This document shows positions 1-7,603 of a DNA stretch of 13,988 bases, piece by piece; within the stretch, counting starts at the first letter, position 1, and each line of letters starts with the position of its first letter. The notes under the pieces were generated by a model. It did no database searches and was not told where the DNA came from. It saw only the letters and a program-made list of their open reading frames with translations. This DNA is from PALSA-1004 sp046715035 (GTDB lineage Bacteria; Pseudomonadota; Gammaproteobacteria; Burkholderiales; SG8-41): NCBI GenBank assembly GCA_046715035.1, contig JBKJZR010000275.1:1-13988 (forward strand), written 5' to 3'. The position numbers and the translations under genes are program-made.

Positions 1-2
1 TC

Positions 3-101
3 GAAGAAATGGTGCTCGGATTGGAGAAGCTGGCGGACATCAGAACGCTTATGAAGGCGTTGAGCGGAGCGCCTTACAAGACTCTGGGCGCGCGCTACTG
101 A
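3..101 (+). CDS. 3' end of an unidentified protein gene (5' part outside window)
   Basis: An open frame enters from the left edge and ends at a TGA at 99-101. It gives about 32 C-terminal residues, beginning EEMVLGLEKL and ending TLGARY. The codons look coding (GC-rich third positions), but the tail is too short to assign a family and I do not recognise it. It is not the N-terminal part of the fumarylacetoacetate hydrolase that follows: FAH proteins have no such sequence before their C-terminal lid region. The next fragment lies in the same frame directly after this stop. Confidence 0.45.
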   Translation, partial: EEMVLGLEKLADIRTLMKALSGAPYKTLGARY

Positions 102-383
102 GGCGTCGTAAGCGATGAGGCTCGCCAGCACAGCAATACCGGCCAGATGATATGGAAGATCCCGCAACTGATCGCATACTTCTCACAAGCCACGCTGGAA
201 CCGGGCGACGTCATATCAACCGGCACCCCCGCAGGCGTTGCCGCCGGCCGCAAACCGCATGAAACGCCCTGGTATCTGAGACCCGGCGATGTGATCGAAT
301 CGACCGTCGAAAACGTGGGCGTGCTGCGCAACCGCATCGTCGCCGACGAGACCGGGCCTGCCAGTTGGGATTGGACTCAATGA
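102..383 (+). pseudogene. 5'-truncated fumarylacetoacetate hydrolase family gene (C-terminal remnant)
   Basis: The translation from about position 105 reads as the C-terminal part of an FAH-family (2-hydroxyhepta-2,4-diene-1,7-dioate isomerase / acylpyruvase-like) enzyme. The segment around GEARQ-type to NTGQMIWKIPQLIAYFSQ is followed by the family hallmark EPGDVISTGTPAGVAAG and the closing YLRPGDVIESTVENVGVLRNRIV. Only about 90 of the usual 250-300 residues remain. The N-terminal domain and the metal-binding E-x-E and D residues are absent, so it should be inactive. The first in-frame ATG (147) falls inside the conserved core, and homology continues upstream of it to the stop codon of the preceding gene. 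This supports a deletion or fusion scar rather than a short real gene. I see no Shine-Dalgarno before 147. Confidence 0.75.
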
Positions 384-419
384 CCTCTGCGGAGCCCCAC
401 CAGATACCAGGAAACCCCC

Positions 420-1409
420 ATGCCTAAACCCCACATTTTCCGGCTGCTGTTCTTGATCACCGTGCTTTTGAGCCGGGAACTATGCGCGCAGACAACCGCG
501 CCCAGAGCGAGCACCGAGTATCCGACCAGGTCGGTCAGGCTCGTGGTGCCGTTTCCGCCCGGAGGCTCGGATACCGTGGCGCGGCTCATCGCTCAGAAGC
601 TGGGCGATCGCCTGGGTCAGCCGATCGTCGTCGACAACCGCCCCGGCGCGGCGGGCGTAATCGGCACCCACCTCGCTGCGCAGGCTCCTGCGGATGGATA
701 CACGCTGGTCTTCATCACTGCGTCGCTGACAATCGCGCCAAGCGCGACGACCCTCCCCTATGATCTGAACCGCGATTTCGTGCCGGTTTCGCCCGTTGCC
801 ACCGGGCCGCTGCTCGCGGTCGTCCATCCCTCCGTGCCCGTGAACACGATCCCCGAGCTGATCGCGCTTTCAAAATCCAAACCGCGGTCGATCAACTACG
901 CCTCGAGCGGCACGGGGAGCATCACCCATCTTGCAGCGGAGCTGTTTCGCGCGATGACCGGCGCCGAAATCGTGCACGTGCCGTACAAAGGCACAGGGCC
1001 GGCGCAGATCGAGCTCATCGGCGGGCAGGTCCACCTCATGTTCGGCGTTCTGGGATCTGCCCTGCCGCACGTGCGTGCCGGAAAACTCAGGGCGCTCGGA
1101 GTAACGAGCAGCAAGCGCTCGACGCTGGCTGCGGACGTCCCAACCATTTCCGAATCCGGCGTAAAAGGATATGAAGCCGCTACTTGGTACGGAATCCTTG
1201 CTCCGGCACGCACGCCCGATCAGGTGGTGCAAAAGATCGGCAGGCATCTCCACGCAATTCTGCAGGACACCGATGTAACCACCCGGCTGTCGGCGACTGG
1301 ATTTGAAGCAGCGACTGCGATGTCGAGCAGGGAGTTTCGCGCCTACATCAATGGCGAAATCGCGAAGTGGTCGAACTTGCTTAAGCACGCTGGCATCACG
1401 CTGGAGTAA
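420..1409 (+). CDS. Bug-family (TctC) periplasmic solute-binding protein 1
   Basis: Predicted extracytoplasmic receptor of the tripartite tricarboxylate transporter type, which binds a small carboxylate or related ligand for uptake. The 329 residues match the usual length (about 320-330). There is a Sec signal peptide (hydrophobic stretch about 8-19, likely cleavage after LCA at 23). Family motifs in order are VPFPPGGSDTVAR (about 43-55), VVDNRPGAAG (70-79), ADGYTL (91-96), SSGTGSITHLAAELF (162-176), HVPYKGTGPA (186-195) and LPHVRAGKLRAL (215-226). The ATG is preceded by AGGA with a 7-nt spacer. It is the first gene of an apparent operon; the crotonase gene starts 8 nt after its stop, so its ligand is probably the substrate (or a precursor) of the CoA-dependent enzymes downstream. 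The ligand cannot be read from sequence. Confidence 0.95.
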   Translation: MPKPHIFRLLFLITVLLSRELCAQTTAPRASTEYPTRSVRLVVPFPPGGSDTVARLIAQKLGDRLGQPIVVDNRPGAAGVIGTHLAAQAPADGYTLVFITASLTIAPSATTLPYDLNRDFVPVSPVATGPLLAVVHPSVPVNTIPELIALSKSKPRSINYASSGTGSITHLAAELFRAMTGAEIVHVPYKGTGPAQIELIGGQVHLMFGVLGSALPHVRAGKLRALGVTSSKRSTLAADVPTISESGVKGYEAATWYGILAPARTPDQVVQKIGRHLHAILQDTDVTTRLSATGFEAATAMSSREFRAYINGEIAKWSNLLKHAGITLE

Positions 1410-1417
1410 TATGGCGA

Positions 1418-2209
1418 ATGGACTATTCAGGATACAAGCATCTCAGCATCGAGCATCGTGACCGCGTCCTCACGCTCATGTTGAACCGGCCGCCGATGAA
1501 TCCCATTCACTATGAGCTGCATGAGGAGCTGTCGCGGATCTTCTACGAAGTGCAGGTCGATCACGAGTGCGACGTCGTGATCTTCACGGGGGCGGGAGAC
1601 GTATTTTCCGCAGGCGGGGACATTCCTATGATGCAAAAGCGCATCGACGACCCCGAGCTTTTCAACCGGAAAAACCTCGAGATGAAGAAGATGATTTTCG
1701 GTCTGCTCGACCTTGAGAAGCCCGTGATCGCGCGCATCAACGGCGACTGCATCGGGCTCGGCGCAACGTTGGCCTTGTTGTGCGACATCCTGATTGCCGT
1801 CGATGACGCCCGGTTGGGCGACCCGCACGTGAGGATGGGGTACGTTGCGGGAGACGGCGGGGCGTTCATTTGGCCCCAACTCGTGGGCTACGCACGAGCT
1901 AAAGAGTATTTGCTGACCGGGGACTTGCTCTCGGCGAAAGAGGCGGAGCGGATCGGTTTGATCAATCACGCCGTGCCCCGGGAAGAGCTCGATGCCAAAG
2001 TGAATGCGCTCGCGCAAAAACTCGCAAACGGCGCGACGAAGGCGATCAAGTGGACGAAGACGTGTATCAACATCCCCCTGCGGCAGCTCGCGCACTCGAA
2101 CATGGACGCGTCGCTCGCCTACGAAGCGCTCACGAACATTGGGGCAGATCACCAGGAAGCAGTCACTGCTTTCCAGCAAAAGCGTAAGCCCAACTTTACC
2201 GGACGTTAG
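1418..2209 (+). CDS. Crotonase-fold protein (enoyl-CoA hydratase/isomerase family), probably not a classical hydratase
   Basis: 263 residues, the normal length for a cytoplasmic crotonase (ECH_1 fold) acting on acyl-CoA. The first oxyanion-hole loop is FSAGGDIPMM (63-72); the second is around CIGLGATLALLCD (111-123); the C-terminal AFQQKRKPNF is the usual EKRKPxF tail. Aligned by eye to rat enoyl-CoA hydratase, the catalytic Glu144 position (GGGCE) is Thr117 and the Glu164 position (GQPE) is His137, so both hydratase acids are missing. His137 and Asp146 (in GDPHVRMGYVAGDGG, 134-148) are nine residues apart. As I recall, the catalytic His145/Asp154 pair of 6-oxocamphor hydrolase, a C-C-cleaving crotonase, has the same spacing. 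Isomerase, thioesterase or retro-Claisen activity is therefore possible. GGAG at 1403-1406, inside the preceding gene, is the likely ribosome-binding site, so translation may be coupled. An ATG at 1411 is in another frame. Confidence 0.9.
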   Translation: MDYSGYKHLSIEHRDRVLTLMLNRPPMNPIHYELHEELSRIFYEVQVDHECDVVIFTGAGDVFSAGGDIPMMQKRIDDPELFNRKNLEMKKMIFGLLDLEKPVIARINGDCIGLGATLALLCDILIAVDDARLGDPHVRMGYVAGDGGAFIWPQLVGYARAKEYLLTGDLLSAKEAERIGLINHAVPREELDAKVNALAQKLANGATKAIKWTKTCINIPLRQLAHSNMDASLAYEALTNIGADHQEAVTAFQQKRKPNFTGR

Positions 2210-2267
2210 CGTCCCATCCCTCGCTACAAGTCACCCAGCCCTAACACTGGATTTCCAGTAGCCCGCA

Positions 2268-3488
2268 ATGCCTAAAGCACTCGAACACCTGCACGTACTC
2301 GACATGAGCCGCGTGCTCGCTGGTCCCTTTCTCGCTCAGAGCCTTGCTGATTTCGGCGCAGACGTGATCAAGGTCGAGCGTCCGCACCATGGCGACGAGT
2401 CCAGAACGTTTCCCCCGTATCTCAAGGATTGCGCAGGCGTTGAAACCGATGAATCCGCGTATTTCATGTCGATCAATCGCGGCAAGCGATCCGTCACGAT
2501 CGACATCTCCACACCGCGTGGCCAGGAGCTCGTCAGGGCGCTTGCCGCACGCTCCGACGTCCTTGTCGAAAACTACAAAGTTGGCGATCTCAAACGGTAT
2601 GGCCTCGACTACGACGCCATACGCGCAGTGAATCCCCGGATTGTGTACTGCTCGATCACCGGCTTCGGTCAAACCGGCCCCTATCGACACCGACCCGGAT
2701 ATGACTACATCTTTCAGGCGATGAGCGGCCTCATGAGCATCACTGGCGGCCCCGACGAGTTGCCTGGAGGCGGTCCGGCAAAGGTAGGGTTGGCGATCTG
2801 TGATGTCATAACGGGCATGTACTCGAGCTTTGCCGTGATGACCGCCCTCGCTCATCGCGACCGCTGCGGCGAGGGTCAGCACATCGATATGTCATTGCTC
2901 GATACGACGATTGCCACGATCTCACATATCAATATGAATTACCTCATAGGCGGATTCGTCCCGAAGCGAATGGGGACCGGCCATCCCAGCATAGTTCCAT
3001 ATCAGATGTTCGTGGCGCAGGACGGCCCGATGGTCGTTGCGGTTGGAAATGACGGCCAGTTTGCCAAGCTGTGCGCAATCCTGGGGCTGCCCGAGCTTGC
3101 CCAGGACAGTCGATTCCGCACCAATCCATTGCGGGTGAAGCACCGCGAAGATCTCGTGCCTCGACTTGCAGAAGCATTCGCGCAGAAACCCGTAAACGCA
3201 TGGATCGAGAACCTGACCAAACAGGGTGTGCCGTGCGGGCCGCTTAATGACATACCCCAAGTGTTTGATGATCCACACGTCCAGGCCCGCGGCATGCACG
3301 TACGGATTCCGCACCCCCGCGCCGGGTCCGTGTCGATGCTCGCGAACCCGGCGCGGTTGTCGGCTACCCCGCCTACCTACGATCGGCGCGCGCCGCTTCT
3401 GGGTGAGCACACACGAGAAGTTCTGACCAGCGTCCTTGGTCTTTCCGATGAGGAAATTGACAAACTGGCAGCAGCGGCGGTGATCTGA
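2268..3488 (+). CDS. Class III (CaiB/BaiF family) CoA-transferase
   Basis: Predicted cytoplasmic formyl-CoA/carnitine-CoA transferase-like enzyme that moves CoA between carboxylic acids by a covalent aspartyl intermediate. The 406 residues match the family (about 380-430). Landmarks are the N-terminal VLDMSRVLAGPFLAQSLADFGADVIKVE (10-37), the SINRGKRSVTID segment (68-79), ENYKVGDLKRYGLDYD (101-116), VYCSITGFGQTGPY (126-139), and Asp179 in AICDVITGMY, the position of the catalytic Asp of formyl-CoA transferase. A GQHIDMSLLD motif follows. It sits between the crotonase (58 nt upstream) and Bug protein 2 (its TGA overlaps the next ATG as TGATG), so it should activate the imported acid for the crotonase. 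No good Shine-Dalgarno is visible before the ATG; the start rests on conserved N-terminal alignment. The actual acid and CoA donor are unknown. Confidence 0.93.
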   Translation: MPKALEHLHVLDMSRVLAGPFLAQSLADFGADVIKVERPHHGDESRTFPPYLKDCAGVETDESAYFMSINRGKRSVTIDISTPRGQELVRALAARSDVLVENYKVGDLKRYGLDYDAIRAVNPRIVYCSITGFGQTGPYRHRPGYDYIFQAMSGLMSITGGPDELPGGGPAKVGLAICDVITGMYSSFAVMTALAHRDRCGEGQHIDMSLLDTTIATISHINMNYLIGGFVPKRMGTGHPSIVPYQMFVAQDGPMVVAVGNDGQFAKLCAILGLPELAQDSRFRTNPLRVKHREDLVPRLAEAFAQKPVNAWIENLTKQGVPCGPLNDIPQVFDDPHVQARGMHVRIPHPRAGSVSMLANPARLSATPPTYDRRAPLLGEHTREVLTSVLGLSDEEIDKLAAAAVI

Positions 3489-4483
3489 TGAGTACGCTTG
3501 CAATGTTTAGAAGTCAGGGGGTACGCCTCGCTGTCGTGGTGGGAGCGATTCTCGCCGCGATCATTCCCCATGTCAGCGCGGCACAGAGCTATCCGCATAA
3601 ACCGGTCCGGTTGATTGTCCCGTTTGGCCCTGGCGGTCCCGGAGACACGGTCGGGCGCATGATAAGCAAAAAGCTCACCGAGAGCCTCGGTCAATCTGTG
3701 GTCGTGGACAATAGGAGCGGAGCCACCACCATTATCGGGACAGAGCTCGCCGCCAAGTCGGCGCCGGACGGTTATACCCTGCTATTGATTTCCACAACGC
3801 ACGCCGTCAACCCCAGCTTGTTCAAAAAGCTACCGTACGATCCCATCAAGGACTTCGCGCCGGTTACATTGATCACGTCGACGCCATTTATGCTGGTCAT
3901 CCATCCGTCGGTTGCTGCCAGTTCCGTGTCGGAACTGGTTGCGCTTGCCCGCAGCAGGCCGGGACAGTTGAACTATGGATCGTCAGGCAATGGCAGCTCC
4001 ATACACCTGACCACGGAGCTGCTTAAGACTGCCGCCAAAATCGAGATGGCGCATGTGCCCTACAAGGGAAGCGGTCCTGCATTCATCGACTTGATAGGTG
4101 GGCAGGTGCAATTGCTCTTCAGCAGCACCGTATCCTCGCTACCCCATGTAAAGAGCGGCAAGGTCCGGGGGCTCGCCATCACCAGTCTAAAACGGGCTCC
4201 CTCACTGCCGACGATACCGACTATTGCGGAGTCATATCCCGGGTTCGAGTCGAGTTCGTGGTTCGGCATGCTGGTTCCGGCAATGACCCCTAAACCGATC
4301 ATCGAACGGTTGTTAGCCGATACGCGCACAGCGCTCAAGTCGTCGGAAGTGAGTCATGCCCTGACGAGTCAAGGAGCCGAGCCGGGAGGCAGCCCGCCAG
4401 CAGAATTCGCGGCTTACTTTCAGTCAGAGATCAAGAAATGGGCGAGGGTAATCGATTCGGCAGCCATTAAACTGGATCAGTGA
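3488..4483 (+). CDS. Bug-family (TctC) periplasmic solute-binding protein 2
   Basis: 331-residue TctC-family receptor with a clear signal peptide (hydrophobic 13-28, cleavage near VSAA at 32). Motifs are VPFGPGGPGDTVGR (44-57), VVDNRSGATT (72-81), PDGYTL (93-98), SSGNGSSIHLTTELL (165-179), HVPYKGSGPA (189-198) and LPHVKSGKVRGLA (218-230). Its ATG overlaps the stop codon of the CoA-transferase gene by one base (TGATG), the standard sign of translational coupling, so it belongs to the same operon as Bug protein 1 and the two CoA enzymes. Two receptors in one four-gene operon may mean two related ligands. The 227-nt gap afterwards suggests the operon ends here, although no strong terminator is visible. 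Confidence 0.95.
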   Translation: MSTLAMFRSQGVRLAVVVGAILAAIIPHVSAAQSYPHKPVRLIVPFGPGGPGDTVGRMISKKLTESLGQSVVVDNRSGATTIIGTELAAKSAPDGYTLLLISTTHAVNPSLFKKLPYDPIKDFAPVTLITSTPFMLVIHPSVAASSVSELVALARSRPGQLNYGSSGNGSSIHLTTELLKTAAKIEMAHVPYKGSGPAFIDLIGGQVQLLFSSTVSSLPHVKSGKVRGLAITSLKRAPSLPTIPTIAESYPGFESSSWFGMLVPAMTPKPIIERLLADTRTALKSSEVSHALTSQGAEPGGSPPAEFAAYFQSEIKKWARVIDSAAIKLDQ

Positions 4484-4505
4484 CGCTTCAGACGGTTCCA
4501 TGCAG

Positions 4506-4535
4506 TTGACGGCCACTGCCTCACCCGCTGCTAAT
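4506..4535 (+). promoter_or_regulatory. Possible sigma70 promoter ahead of the cupin gene
   Basis: TTGACG (4506-4511) matches five of six -35 consensus bases. It is followed after 18 nt by GCTAAT (4530-4535), which matches four of six -10 bases. It lies at the start of the 227-nt gap between Bug 2 and the cupin gene, where a new transcription unit would be expected. The leader would be about 170 nt. In GC-rich DNA such matches are less common by chance, but this remains a motif guess. The rest of the gap shows nothing else I can name. Confidence 0.25.
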
Positions 4536-4700
4536 TTTGAGCACCGGCCGTGCATCAGCGACGCCGCGCCGGTTTTACCAGGCGTAGCTCGAACGCACGC
4601 CAACCGACAGTGCAACGTCGCTCCTCAAGGTCCAGCGCGCTCCCCGACGACCCGGTCCCGCCGGTATACTTCCAGCAGCACCGCTACTGACAAATCAGCG

Positions 4701-4705
4701 AGGAG
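4701..4705 (+). promoter_or_regulatory. Shine-Dalgarno AGGAG setting a GTG start
   Basis: AGGAG lies 5 nt before the GTG at 4711. There is no ATG in frame until residue 8, which is too far from this site, so it decides the cupin start in favour of GTG. Confidence 0.7.
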
Positions 4706-4710
4706 ACACC

Positions 4711-5238
4711 GTGAAACTGGTTGCCAAGGAAATGCCCACCGCATTGCACAGCTCGGCCCTGTGCGCAGACCTGATCAGGATCATGACCGCGGAGAACAAA
4801 GACAAGCCGCAGGCGTTCAAGCTGCGTGCTCAACTGCTGGCGCAAGGCCGCTCGAACACGCCGGTCGCGGCGACCGAGGACCTCACCGTCATCATCAAGG
4901 TTTATGCGACAGGCGGAGAGAATTCGCTGCACCAGCATCCGCACGAAGACCACGTGTTCGTGATTCTCCAGGGCGCCGCAACTTTCTACGACCATGAAGG
5001 CGAGACCGCGACCATGCGCATCCACGAAGGCTACCTCGTGCCCAAGGGCTCGCTTTACCGATTCCATTCGGTCGAAAGCGCCGGCCCGCTGGTGATGCTG
5101 CGCGTGGGCACGCCCAACTATGCCGTTGCGACGAAGCCGTTTCGCACGGATGACGCCGGCAAGGATTTTCAGGGTGACACCAGGAAGAACAAGATGGTCC
5201 CGGTCGAAGTGCTGGAAGGTGCTTACTTCGGCTGACAC
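4711..5238 (+). CDS. Small cupin-domain protein, GTG start
   Basis: Single-domain cupin of about 174 residues with no signal peptide, so probably cytoplasmic. The beta-barrel signature is G68-x5-H74-Q-H76-x4-H81-x6-G88, with GAATFYDHEGE after it; the second motif is around YLVPKGSLYRFHS (108-120). The usual Glu of motif 1 is His81, and the usual motif-2 His (PxG-x2-H) is Tyr116, with His119 nearby. The metal site is therefore non-canonical, though H74 and H76 are kept. It may be an enzyme or a binding protein; no substrate can be inferred. It lies 227 nt after one Bug operon and about 110 nt before another Bug gene, so co-regulation with carboxylate uptake is possible but unproven. Confidence 0.85.
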
Positions 5239-5334
5239 GCCGCAAGTTCGTCCAGAACGATTAACACTCGCAGAGCGGCGGGATTCCGCTCGCCGAAGCG
5301 AGGACGCAGCAAGCAGACTCCTCTTCAACCAAGG

Positions 5335-5340
5335 AAGGAG
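5335..5340 (+). promoter_or_regulatory. Shine-Dalgarno AAGGAG setting a GTG start
   Basis: AAGGAG is placed 5 nt before the GTG at 5346 and supports that codon as the start of Bug protein 3. The resulting N-terminus is a complete signal peptide. Confidence 0.7.
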
Positions 5341-5345
5341 AACGC

Positions 5346-6323
5346 GTGCAACAGCTTAGGTATTCCGCCGCCGGCTACGCGGCGATCACCGCGCTGACAA
5401 TCATGGCCAGCGCACTAGTCCACGCCCAAACATTCCCGGTCAAGCCCATTCGCATCATCGTGCCATTCGCGCCGGGCGGCGGAAACGACCTGTTGGGCCG
5501 CCAGTTTGCAGCACGTCTCTCCGAAGCGTTCTCCCAAGCGGTCTATGTGGACAACCGGGTCGGGGCCGGCGGCAACATCGGCGCAGAGCTCACCGCGAAA
5601 TCGCCTGCCGATGGCTATACGATAATGCTCGCCAGCAGTTCGATGGCCGTCAGCGCGAGCTTTTATCCGCGGCTCAATTACAGCCCGACGCAGGACCTTA
5701 GTGCGATGGCGCTCGTCGGCAGCGCGCCGCTGGTACTCGTCGCTCATCCCCTGGTGCCCGTCAAAAGTGTGCAGGACCTCGTTGCGTTATCGCGTAAGCG
5801 CAAGGGCGGTCTCGACTTCGGTTCCAACGGAACCGGATCCATCAGCCACCTTTCCGGTGTCCTGCTGAACGACATGGCGAAAATCGACATCACGCATATT
5901 CCTTACAAGAGTGCGGGCGCCGTCGCCACCGCGCTGCTCGGCGGCGAAGTGGATATGGGATTTCCCTCGCTGGTGGCTGCGCTCCCGCACGTGCGCGCGG
6001 GCAAGCTGCGCGCGCTGGCCGTCACGACGGCGAAGCCCGCGAGCGCGATGCCCGAGGTGCCGACGATGGCAACCTATTTTCCGGGCTTCGAGACGGATGC
6101 ATGGTGGGGGTTTTTCGCGCCGGCCGCGACACCCGCGCCGATTCTGGAACGTCTCATCGGCGAGATACGCAAAGTGCACGTGTCACCCGAACTGCGAAAC
6201 GTCATGGCGCGCGAGGGCGCCGAAGCCGTCTGGCTCGCTTCCGCGGATTTCACTGCGTTCTTCAGGCGCGAGATCGATAAGTACGCGAAGCTCGTCAAGC
6301 TGTCCGGCGCCAAGGCCGAGTAG
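5346..6323 (+). CDS. Bug-family (TctC) periplasmic solute-binding protein 3, GTG start
   Basis: 325-residue TctC-family receptor. The signal peptide is residues 1-27 (hydrophobic core about 11-24, cleavage after VHA). Motifs are VPFAPGGGNDLLGR (39-52), VDNRVGAGGNIGAE (68-81), ADGYTI (88-93), SNGTGSISHLSGVLL (160-174), HIPYKSAGAVA (184-194) and LPHVRAGKLRALAV (213-226). HIPYKSAG replaces the more usual HVPYKGxGP, a change in a conserved loop. It stands 110 nt after the cupin gene and 86 nt before Bug protein 4, with no transporter membrane gene next to it. Ligand unknown. Confidence 0.95.
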   Translation: MQQLRYSAAGYAAITALTIMASALVHAQTFPVKPIRIIVPFAPGGGNDLLGRQFAARLSEAFSQAVYVDNRVGAGGNIGAELTAKSPADGYTIMLASSSMAVSASFYPRLNYSPTQDLSAMALVGSAPLVLVAHPLVPVKSVQDLVALSRKRKGGLDFGSNGTGSISHLSGVLLNDMAKIDITHIPYKSAGAVATALLGGEVDMGFPSLVAALPHVRAGKLRALAVTTAKPASAMPEVPTMATYFPGFETDAWWGFFAPAATPAPILERLIGEIRKVHVSPELRNVMAREGAEAVWLASADFTAFFRREIDKYAKLVKLSGAKAE

Positions 6324-6409
6324 TTGCGGTTTCAAACGCGCGATGTTCGTGCACTTCACCAGGCCCTCGATCCGGCCTCAAACGAATAACTGTTGCCGCC
6401 GGCCATCGC

Positions 6410-7390
6410 ATGAAACCTGAAATGACGTTGGTGGCGGCCTGCGCGATCAGTGCGTGCGGCACGTTTTCAGCATTCGCCGCGTCGCGTGACGACCCTCAGT
6501 TCCCGCAGCGTCCGGTTCGGTTCCTGGTGCCCGTAGTACCCAGCGGTGGCACGGATCTCGTCACGCGGCTGGTAGCGCAGCGGCTCGGCGAGCGCTGGGG
6601 TCAGACCGTCGTTGTGGAAAACCGGCCTGGCGCTACGGGCATGATTGCGATGGAGCTGTGCGCGCGTGCCGCAGCGGACGGCTATACGCTCGTCATGCTC
6701 AACCAGGGGCAGATGCTGACCGGGCAGCAGTCGGGCAAGCTGTCGTTCGCCCAGCCCGGCGACTTCACGCCGATCGCGCTCGCCGCGGCGAGCGAACTGC
6801 TGCTCGTTACGAATGTCGCGGTACCGGTCAGGTCGGTTAAAGAGCTGGTCGAGTTCGCGCGCGCGAAACCGCGGCACCTGAGCTATGCATCGGGCGGAAC
6901 GGGCAGCGTAGGTCATCTTGCAACAGCGCTCTTCCTGACCACGGCGGGTATAGAAATGACGCACGTGCCCTATAAAGGCACTGGCGCATTCACCGCGGAC
7001 CTGTTGAGCGGCCAGGTGCAGGTGGCGATGCCGGTCGCAACGACGGTCGTCCAGTATGTGCAGGCGGGACGGCTGCGCGTGCTGGCGGTTACGGGGCCCA
7101 AGCGCCTGACCGCGGTGCCCGATGCGCCGACCTTCGCCGAGGCGGGTTACCCGCGATACCAGGCCTCCGTGTGGTTCGGCGTGTTTGGCCCTGCGCGCAT
7201 GCCGAGTGCGCTCGTGACGAGGGTGAATGCAGATGTCAACAGGGTCGCGCAGCAACCCGAGTTCGCCGAGCGGTTAGCTGCTGCGGGCATCGAGCCCGCG
7301 GGCACCTACTCCCCCACGCAGTTCGCCGACTTTGTAAGCCGCGAGCTGATCACCTGGGATGCAGCGGCGAAAGCCGCCGGGATTCGCTGA
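6410..7390 (+). CDS. Bug-family (TctC) periplasmic solute-binding protein 4 (divergent)
   Basis: 326-residue TctC-family receptor with a signal peptide (about 1-23, cleavage after AFA). The fold motifs are present but altered: VPVVPSGGTDLVTR (40-53) where most members have PFxPGGxxD, VVVENRPGATG (67-77) with Glu for the usual Asp, ADGYTL (89-94), SGGTGSVGHLATALF (161-175) and HVPYKGTGAF (185-194). The loop after ADGYTL lacks the usual NPSLY/LPYD segment and reads LNQGQMLTGQQSGKLSF. The ATG at 6410 has no clear Shine-Dalgarno; an ATG four codons later is an alternative that leaves the signal peptide intact. It follows Bug 3 after 86 nt in which I see no signal. Confidence 0.93.
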   Translation: MKPEMTLVAACAISACGTFSAFAASRDDPQFPQRPVRFLVPVVPSGGTDLVTRLVAQRLGERWGQTVVVENRPGATGMIAMELCARAAADGYTLVMLNQGQMLTGQQSGKLSFAQPGDFTPIALAAASELLLVTNVAVPVRSVKELVEFARAKPRHLSYASGGTGSVGHLATALFLTTAGIEMTHVPYKGTGAFTADLLSGQVQVAMPVATTVVQYVQAGRLRVLAVTGPKRLTAVPDAPTFAEAGYPRYQASVWFGVFGPARMPSALVTRVNADVNRVAQQPEFAERLAAAGIEPAGTYSPTQFADFVSRELITWDAAAKAAGIR

Positions 7391-7603
7391 GTCGTCGAGC
7401 AGCTTGCCGCGCCCCCGCGCTCGGCGGCTGCGTTGACTGGTGCGATGTGCGCTGGCCCGATCGAGGTCCAGCGCCGCGGTGCCACCTGCGGCGAGTTTGC
7501 CGGCGACAATCCGACCCGGGCCCAGTGCGTCAGATGGCACGCACGGCCCCCGGGAAAGCCCTCATAATCCGGCACCCGCACAGCAAGCCCTTCCCTGTCC
7601 ACC
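7391..7603 (+). other. Intergenic gap between Bug 4 and the RIO kinase gene
   Basis: 213 nt of GC-rich sequence. CATAAT at 7563-7568 resembles a -10 element, but there is no -35 match at a suitable distance, and TTGACT at 7433-7438 has no -10 partner. Open frames here are not convincing. No terminator hairpin with a T-run is visible. Confidence 0.4.

Noticed and set aside
4665..4670. TATACT as a -10 element close to the cupin start
   Set aside because: No -35-like hexamer at 16-18 nt upstream and no extended -10 TG.
4500..4997. Open frame of 165 codons overlapping the start of the cupin gene
   Set aside because: It has no ribosome-binding site, is out of frame with the cupin and has an arginine/alanine-rich shadow composition.
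5273..5291. Hairpin GAGCGG-N7-CCGCTC between the cupin and Bug 3 genes
   Set aside because: The stem is short and there is no T-run after it, so it is not a convincing intrinsic terminator.
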